Assembly: GCA_900754445.1 (NCBI GenBank)
Contig: CAAECW010000019.1
Coordinates: 1 to 17,958, forward strand
Direction of reading: 5' to 3'
From: an uncultured Collinsella sp.
Lineage (GTDB): Bacteria; Actinomycetota; Coriobacteriia; Coriobacteriales; Coriobacteriaceae
DNA length: 17,958 nt
Below, piece after piece: positions 14,545 to 17,958 of this stretch. Both the position numbers and the translations under genes were made by a program. The notes under the pieces are model-generated. The model searched no databases, was not told the origin of the DNA, and worked only from the letters and a program-made list of their open reading frames with translations. How positions within the stretch are numbered: the stretch's first letter is position 1; every line of letters starts with the position of its first letter.

Positions 14545-15276
14545 CTAGTGCAGAATCTTGGACAGGAACTCGCGACAGCGCGGGTTCTCGGGGTTATCGA
14601 AAAAGTGCTCGGGCGTGCCCTCCTCCAGGATGCGGCCGTCCTCCATAAAGATGACGCGGTCGGCCACCTGGCGCGCAAAGCCCATCTCGTGCGTCACGCA
14701 GATCATGGTGATGTCTTCCTGCGCGAGCTCAATCATAACGTCCAGAACCTCCTGGACCATCTCGGGGTCAAGCGCCGAGGTCGGCTCGTCAAACAGAATG
14801 ATGGGCTGCTTGGTGCACAGGGCACGGGCGATGGCGATGCGCTGCTGCTGACCGCCCGAGAGATTCTGCGGATACTCGCCGGCCTTATGCGCCATGCCAA
14901 CGCGCTTGAGCGCGGCGATGGCGACCTCGGTCGCCTCCTCCTTGCTCTTCTTTTGCAGCTTGATGGGCGCGAGCGTCAGGTTGCCGAGCACCGTCATGTT
15001 GGGATACAGGTTGAACTGCTGAAACACCATGGAGCTATACTTGCGAGCCATCTCCAGGTGGTTCTTTTTGGTGAGCGGTGTACCGTCGATGACGACCTCG
15101 CCCGACGTGGGCTCCTCCAGATAATCGACGCAACGGATGAGCGTCGACTTACCCGAGCCGGAAGGCCCGATCATTACGAGCTTCTCGCCGCGCTTGACGG
15201 TGAGGTTGATATCTTTGAGCACATGCAGGTCGCCAAAGTACTTGTTGAGATGGTTGATCTCGATCATGTCTGCCAT
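14545..15276 (-). CDS. glnQ: Polar amino acid ABC transporter ATP-binding protein
   Basis: A 243-residue GlnQ/HisP-family ATPase. Walker A GPSGSGKST (37-45), Q-loop Q86 in FQQFNLYPNMTVLGN, signature LSGGQQQR (139-146), Walker B IILFDEPTS (159-167) with E164, D-loop SALD and switch H196 are all intact. It is the first gene of an operon with order ATPase, binding protein, permease, permease, the same as B. subtilis glnQHMP; the gene symbol follows that family resemblance and does not prove glutamine specificity. The ATG at 15276 is preceded by AAGGGA; an ATG three codons on is less well placed. Confidence 0.95.
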   Translation of the reverse strand: MADMIEINHLNKYFGDLHVLKDINLTVKRGEKLVMIGPSGSGKSTLIRCVDYLEEPTSGEVVIDGTPLTKKNHLEMARKYSSMVFQQFNLYPNMTVLGNLTLAPIKLQKKSKEEATEVAIAALKRVGMAHKAGEYPQNLSGGQQQRIAIARALCTKQPIILFDEPTSALDPEMVQEVLDVMIELAQEDITMICVTHEMGFARQVADRVIFMEDGRILEEGTPEHFFDNPENPRCREFLSKILH

Positions 15277-15311
15277 GAATGTCCCTTCCCTGCGTTTACA
15301 CGAGTTGAACT

Positions 15312-15317
15312 ATTGTA
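15312..15317 (-). promoter_or_regulatory. Candidate -10 box of the amino acid ABC operon
   Basis: TACAAT on the minus strand, 35 bp upstream of the ATPase start. The -35 position (about 15335-15340) reads CTGCGG, a poor match. The rest of the 257-bp gap 15277-15533 holds the palindrome at 15389-15463 and the yqeY terminator. Confidence 0.3.
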
Positions 15318-15388
15318 CGGAAAGAATCACGTTTCCGCAGCCCACACTACATTCCCGTAAAGAACCCGCAACCTTCCACCTGCTCGTT

Positions 15389-15463
15389 GGCACTCATTGG
15401 GGACAGACTTAAATGAGTACCTGCTCATTGGGCACTCATTTGAGTCTGTCCCCAATGAGTGCC
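15389..15463. repeat. Long GGGGACAG-type palindrome
   Basis: The arms 15389-15418 and 15434-15463 are inverted copies at 29 of 30 positions, containing ATTGGGGACAGACT and AGTCTGTCCCCAAT. In addition TGCTCGTTGGCACTCATT (15381-15398) is directly repeated at 15423-15440. It lies between yqeY and the amino acid ABC operon, which run in the same direction. Confidence 0.82.
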
Positions 15464-15472
15464 CAGCCCAGC

Positions 15473-15505
15473 AAAAAGGGGCGCGACCATGACGGCCACG
15501 CCCCC
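15473..15505 (-). terminator. Rho-independent terminator after yqeY
   Basis: On the minus strand GGGGCGTGGCC (15495-15505) pairs imperfectly with GGTCGCGCCCC (15478-15488), followed by TTTTT (15473-15477). It lies 28 bp after the yqeY stop. Confidence 0.72.
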
Positions 15506-15533
15506 TCAACATCAACTATGTACCGCTAGGCCC

Positions 15534-15977
15534 CTATGCGAGTTTGGCGCCGACGATCTTTGCCGCTGCCGGCTTGTCGAAGTTGCCGCCGGTGGCCTTG
15601 CCCAGGGCACCCATAACCTGGCCCATCTGCTTCTTGGACGTGGCGCCCAGCTCGGCGATGACCTGCTCGATCAGGGCCTCGAGCTCCTCGCCCGAAACCT
15701 GCGCGGGCAGCAGGCTCTCCAGAATCTTGACCTGCTCGGTCAGGTTGTCGGTACGCTCCTGGTCGGTGCCGGCCTTGATGGACATCTCCAGCGTCTCGCT
15801 CGTCTGCTTGATCAGACGTTTGATCATGCTGTTGACGTCTTCCTCGGTCACATCGCGGCGCTCGTTGACCTCGATATTCTTCACCTCGGCCTTGACCTGG
15901 CGAATGATGGACAGGCGAACCTTATCCTTGGCCTTCATGGCGGCGACCATTTCCTGCTGCAGCTCTTCGTTGGTCAT
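15534..15977 (-). CDS. yqeY: GatB/YqeY domain-containing protein
   Basis: A 147-residue, mostly helical protein of the YqeY family, which resembles the tRNA-binding tail domain of the amidotransferase subunit GatB. Diagnostic segments are AMKAKDKVRLSIIRQVKAEV near the N-terminus and the C-terminal KKQMGQVMGALGKATGGNFD with the GxxxxDx-like end. Its role is not established; tRNA-linked function is inferred from the domain. The ATG at 15977 is 7 bp after AGGAGGAT; a TTG two codons upstream is too close to that site. It lies 63 bp downstream of the foldase gene, and a GGGCGG/CCGCCC hairpin (about 16001-16027) sits in this gap without a T tract. Confidence 0.93.
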   Translation of the reverse strand: MTNEELQQEMVAAMKAKDKVRLSIIRQVKAEVKNIEVNERRDVTEEDVNSMIKRLIKQTSETLEMSIKAGTDQERTDNLTEQVKILESLLPAQVSGEELEALIEQVIAELGATSKKQMGQVMGALGKATGGNFDKPAAAKIVGAKLA

Positions 15978-16040
15978 CTGCAAATCCTCCTCAATAGCGT
16001 GGGCGGCACTCGCGCGGGCACCGCCCCATGATTACTCAGA

Positions 16041-17261
16041 TTACTCAGTCGTCGACGAATCGTCGGTCGAGCTCTTGGTGACGCCCTTCAGACTCACGTT
16101 ATAGGGCACGTCCTTGGGCATGGGGTTGACGGTGATGTCGGCGTCCTTCTTGTACTGCTCCAGCCACTCGCTGTATGCAGTACTGGCCGCCTGCGTCTTC
16201 ACCACGTTAGAGACGTACTTCTTGATGTCCTTGGGTACCTGCTTGATGTCATCGACCTGGCTATCGACATGGAAGTAGTCGGTGCACTTGATGACATGGT
16301 AACCGTACGTCGACTCAACCACGTCGCTCACATCGCCTTTGCTGAGGCCCTCGAGCGCCGTCTGATAGCTGTCGACGAAGGTAGTGAGCTTATCCCAGCC
16401 CACATCGCCCTTCTTCTCCTTGGAGCCGGTATCGTCGGAGTACTGCTCCACGGCGTCCTCAAAGCTCAGCTCACCGGAGTTAATCTTGTCCAGGCACTCC
16501 TGTGCCTTGGCCTTGGCGGCGGCCTTGTCCTCGTCGGATGCGTCGGAATCAACCTTGATCAGGATATTCGACGAGCGGCGGGCATCGTTGTAGTTAGACA
16601 GGTTCTCGTTGATGTAATCGACGATCTCGCTGTCCTTGGGCTTGCTGGTGGGCGCCACGGCATCCTTAAGCTTTTGCTGTGCTAGGCTCTCCTTGAGCGA
16701 ATCCTTGTAGGTGTCCTCGGTATAGCCGTAGGTCTTGAGGGTCTTCTTAAAGGCCTTGGCACCGCCCGCGCTCTTGCACGCGTCCTTCCAAGCCTTCTCG
16801 ACCTCCTCGTCCGACACCGTCACGCCGTTCTCCTTCTGTGCCTGTTGAAGCAGAATCTGCTGCGTGTAGGAGTCGATGAGTTGCTTGCGGTACTTCTTGG
16901 GCGTCAGGTCGTTGTCAACCAGATACTGCGCCCAGTCCTTGTCCTTGGTGTAGCCGTAGGACGTGCGCATGCTCATGATCTGCTTGGTCACGGTGTCCTC
17001 GGTGAGGTTGGTGCCGTTGATAGTGGCAGCTACACCGCCGGTAAGCTTGTAGCCCGAGGTATCCTCTGCCTGCGACATAAGGCCGGAGCACGCCATGGCC
17101 GAGACGGAAAGCAGCATCGCCAGCACGCCGATGGCCACCAGAACGATCTTGACGGTCTTAGACACGTACGTCTTGCGCTGCTTCTTACGAGAGCTAGAGG
17201 CGACGCGAGCCTGCTGCTCGGGCGTCGGCTCGGGTGCGGGGTTCTTTTTCTTATTTGCCAT
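16041..17261 (-). CDS. Membrane-anchored peptidyl-prolyl isomerase, PpiC/SurA-PrsA type foldase
   Basis: A 406-residue exported folding factor. Residues 1-35 are a basic, Lys/Pro-rich cytoplasmic segment, 36-58 a hydrophobic signal or anchor ending in SAMAC (C58). The -3 position is Ala rather than Leu, so lipoprotein processing is uncertain. A SurA_N-like helical chaperone domain (about 77-200) precedes a parvulin rotamase domain (about 228-330; RRSSNILIKV, the SFEDAVEQYSDD helix, KKGDVGW, and the closing GYHVIKCTDYF). A helical tail and a Ser/Thr/Asp-rich end follow. It probably helps fold secreted proteins at the outer face of the membrane, as PrsA does in Firmicutes. The ATG at 17261 follows AAAGG; open frame upstream to 17360 is not homologous. 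Confidence 0.9.
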   Translation of the reverse strand: MANKKKNPAPEPTPEQQARVASSSRKKQRKTYVSKTVKIVLVAIGVLAMLLSVSAMACSGLMSQAEDTSGYKLTGGVAATINGTNLTEDTVTKQIMSMRTSYGYTKDKDWAQYLVDNDLTPKKYRKQLIDSYTQQILLQQAQKENGVTVSDEEVEKAWKDACKSAGGAKAFKKTLKTYGYTEDTYKDSLKESLAQQKLKDAVAPTSKPKDSEIVDYINENLSNYNDARRSSNILIKVDSDASDEDKAAAKAKAQECLDKINSGELSFEDAVEQYSDDTGSKEKKGDVGWDKLTTFVDSYQTALEGLSKGDVSDVVESTYGYHVIKCTDYFHVDSQVDDIKQVPKDIKKYVSNVVKTQAASTAYSEWLEQYKKDADITVNPMPKDVPYNVSLKGVTKSSTDDSSTTE

Positions 17262-17329
17262 AGTTGGCCTTTCGCATAACGAATCGAACAAACGCCATTG
17301 TGTCACAACGCGGCCCCCGCGGCACGCTT

Positions 17330-17379
17330 GGTGCATTGGGGACAGGTTAATCTGCACCATTTTGGTGCAAAGGGGACAG
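17330..17379. repeat. Tandem GGTGCA..GGGGACAG units with alternative hairpins
   Basis: GGTGCATTGGGGACAG (17330-17345) is directly repeated as GGTGCAAAGGGGACAG (17364-17379). Between them TGCACC (17353-17358) can pair with the GGTGCA of either unit, so two mutually exclusive stems are possible. The block lies upstream of the foldase gene and is contiguous with the palindrome that follows. Confidence 0.65.
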
Positions 17380-17390
17380 ATGCGGCACTT

Positions 17391-17471
17391 GGCACTTGGG
17401 GACGTTCTTTATGTGCCGGCACTTCGGGACTGTCCCTAACTGCCGGCAGAAAAGGAACGTCCCTAGGTGCC
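17391..17471. repeat. Nested palindrome with GGGACGTTC arms, possible terminator of the PTS gene
   Basis: GGCACTTGGGGACGTTCTTT (17391-17410) is inverted at 17452-17471 with 18 of 20 matches, and inside it GCCGGCA (17415-17421) is perfectly inverted at 17441-17447. The centre contains GGGACTGTCCC. It starts 15 bp after the stop of the PTS EIIA gene and belongs to the same GGGGAC family as 15389-15463. Confidence 0.75.
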
Positions 17472-17485
17472 GACTCAGCCCCACC

Positions 17486-17950
17486 TTAGAAGTGACGGCG
17501 GATGGCGTCGACCATGCCCTGGGACGTGGTCTGGCCGAGCACGTCGGCTGCGGCATCGGCGTCCATAAAGATGTTCATGAGCGCCTGCAGGGCCTCGACC
17601 TGGCCGCCCGGCTCTGCGATGCCCAGATTGATAACGATCTGCGCCGGCACCGGAGCGCCCATGCCCGCCATCGCGTTGAACGTCACAGGTGCGGCGGGCT
17701 TTACCACCGCGATATAGGGCTTGGCCACAAATCCCGGATCGGTATGCGGAATGGCGATGTTTGCCGCCGGCATAGCGAGACCCGTGGGATAGGCGTCCTC
17801 ACGCGTGCGGACGGCGTTGAGCCAGCCCTCGGCAATGTAGCCACGCGGAGCGAGCTCGTCCTCGAGCTGCGTAAACACCTCATCCGGCGTCGCACACTCC
17901 CAATCAAAAAACACCAGCTCAGGCGTAAACAATGCTTCGTTATCCGCCAT
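17486..17950 (-). CDS. PTS sugar transporter subunit IIA (galactitol/fructose-type)
   Basis: A 154-residue EIIA of the fructose/mannitol/nitrogen superfamily (PTS_EIIA_2). The phosphorylated histidine is H69 in NIAIPHTDP, preceded by REDAYPTGLAMP, a pattern closest to galactitol-type (GatA) enzymes. It receives phosphate from HPr and passes it to a IIB domain; no IIB or IIC gene is visible, but the gene lies at the window edge and the rest of the system may be beyond it. The ATG at 17950 is near the end of the window, only 8 upstream bases are visible and they show no ribosome site, so the start is provisional. Confidence 0.85.
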   Translation of the reverse strand: MADNEALFTPELVFFDWECATPDEVFTQLEDELAPRGYIAEGWLNAVRTREDAYPTGLAMPAANIAIPHTDPGFVAKPYIAVVKPAAPVTFNAMAGMGAPVPAQIVINLGIAEPGGQVEALQALMNIFMDADAAADVLGQTTSQGMVDAIRRHF

Positions 17951-17958
17951 GGGCCCAC

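Noticed and set aside
13655..15360. Two long plus-strand frames opposite the binding protein and ATPase genes
   Set aside because: Antisense to well-recognised ABC importer genes, no ribosome site or homology.
17330..17471. Possible CRISPR array
   Set aside because: Repeats are unevenly spaced, mostly inverted and too few; no cas gene is present.
1..17958. tRNA, rRNA or known riboswitch
   Set aside because: No stretch with the conserved cloverleaf, rRNA or common riboswitch core sequences was recognised on either strand.

Overview
The window is a GC-rich, densely coded bacterial chromosome segment. Codon use, the gene families (Nfn-type flavoprotein pair, fused ECF ATPase, a Coriobacteriia-type orphan nuclease-like protein) and the kind of short intergenic inverted repeats suggest an anaerobic actinobacterium of the class Coriobacteriia, most likely Collinsella or a close relative. 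That assignment is inference from protein and repeat style; no rRNA gene is present.

Layout. (1) 1-3489, minus strand: a complete ECF vitamin/cofactor transporter operon, ecfT - fused double-ATPase ecfA - ecfS, with an inverted-repeat element at its 3' end and a second repeat element embedded in frame in the ATPase linker. (2) 3683-8833, plus strand: glmU (UDP-GlcNAc), prs (PRPP) and pth (peptidyl-tRNA hydrolase), a housekeeping order also known from Firmicutes. Between prs and pth sits a foreign-looking cassette: an orphan PD-(D/E)XK/AbiEi-like gene bracketed by two ~200-bp elements with the same terminal inverted repeats. (3) 9208-11447, plus strand: a two-gene NfnAB-like flavoprotein operon (electron bifurcation / NADPH supply) behind a structured leader. 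(4) 11575-15276, minus strand: a cytidylate-kinase-like gene bracketed by two related hairpins, then a polar amino acid ABC importer in the order ATPase, binding lipoprotein, permease, permease (the order of B. subtilis glnQHMP). (5) 15534-17950, minus strand: yqeY, an exported PpiC/SurA-type foldase and a galactitol/fructose-type PTS EIIA, separated by GGGGACAG-type palindromes.

How it fits together: the genes are mostly core functions (cell-wall precursor, nucleotide precursor, translation quality control, redox balance, uptake of vitamin, amino acid and sugar). The unusual content is the repeat load. At least four unrelated inverted-repeat element families (called A, B, C and E here, C present twice) plus a GGGGACAG/TGTCCCC hairpin family occupy nearly every larger intergenic gap, one has become protein-coding inside ecfA, and two like copies flank the only accessory gene. 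No CRISPR array, tRNA, rRNA, transposase gene or prophage gene was seen.
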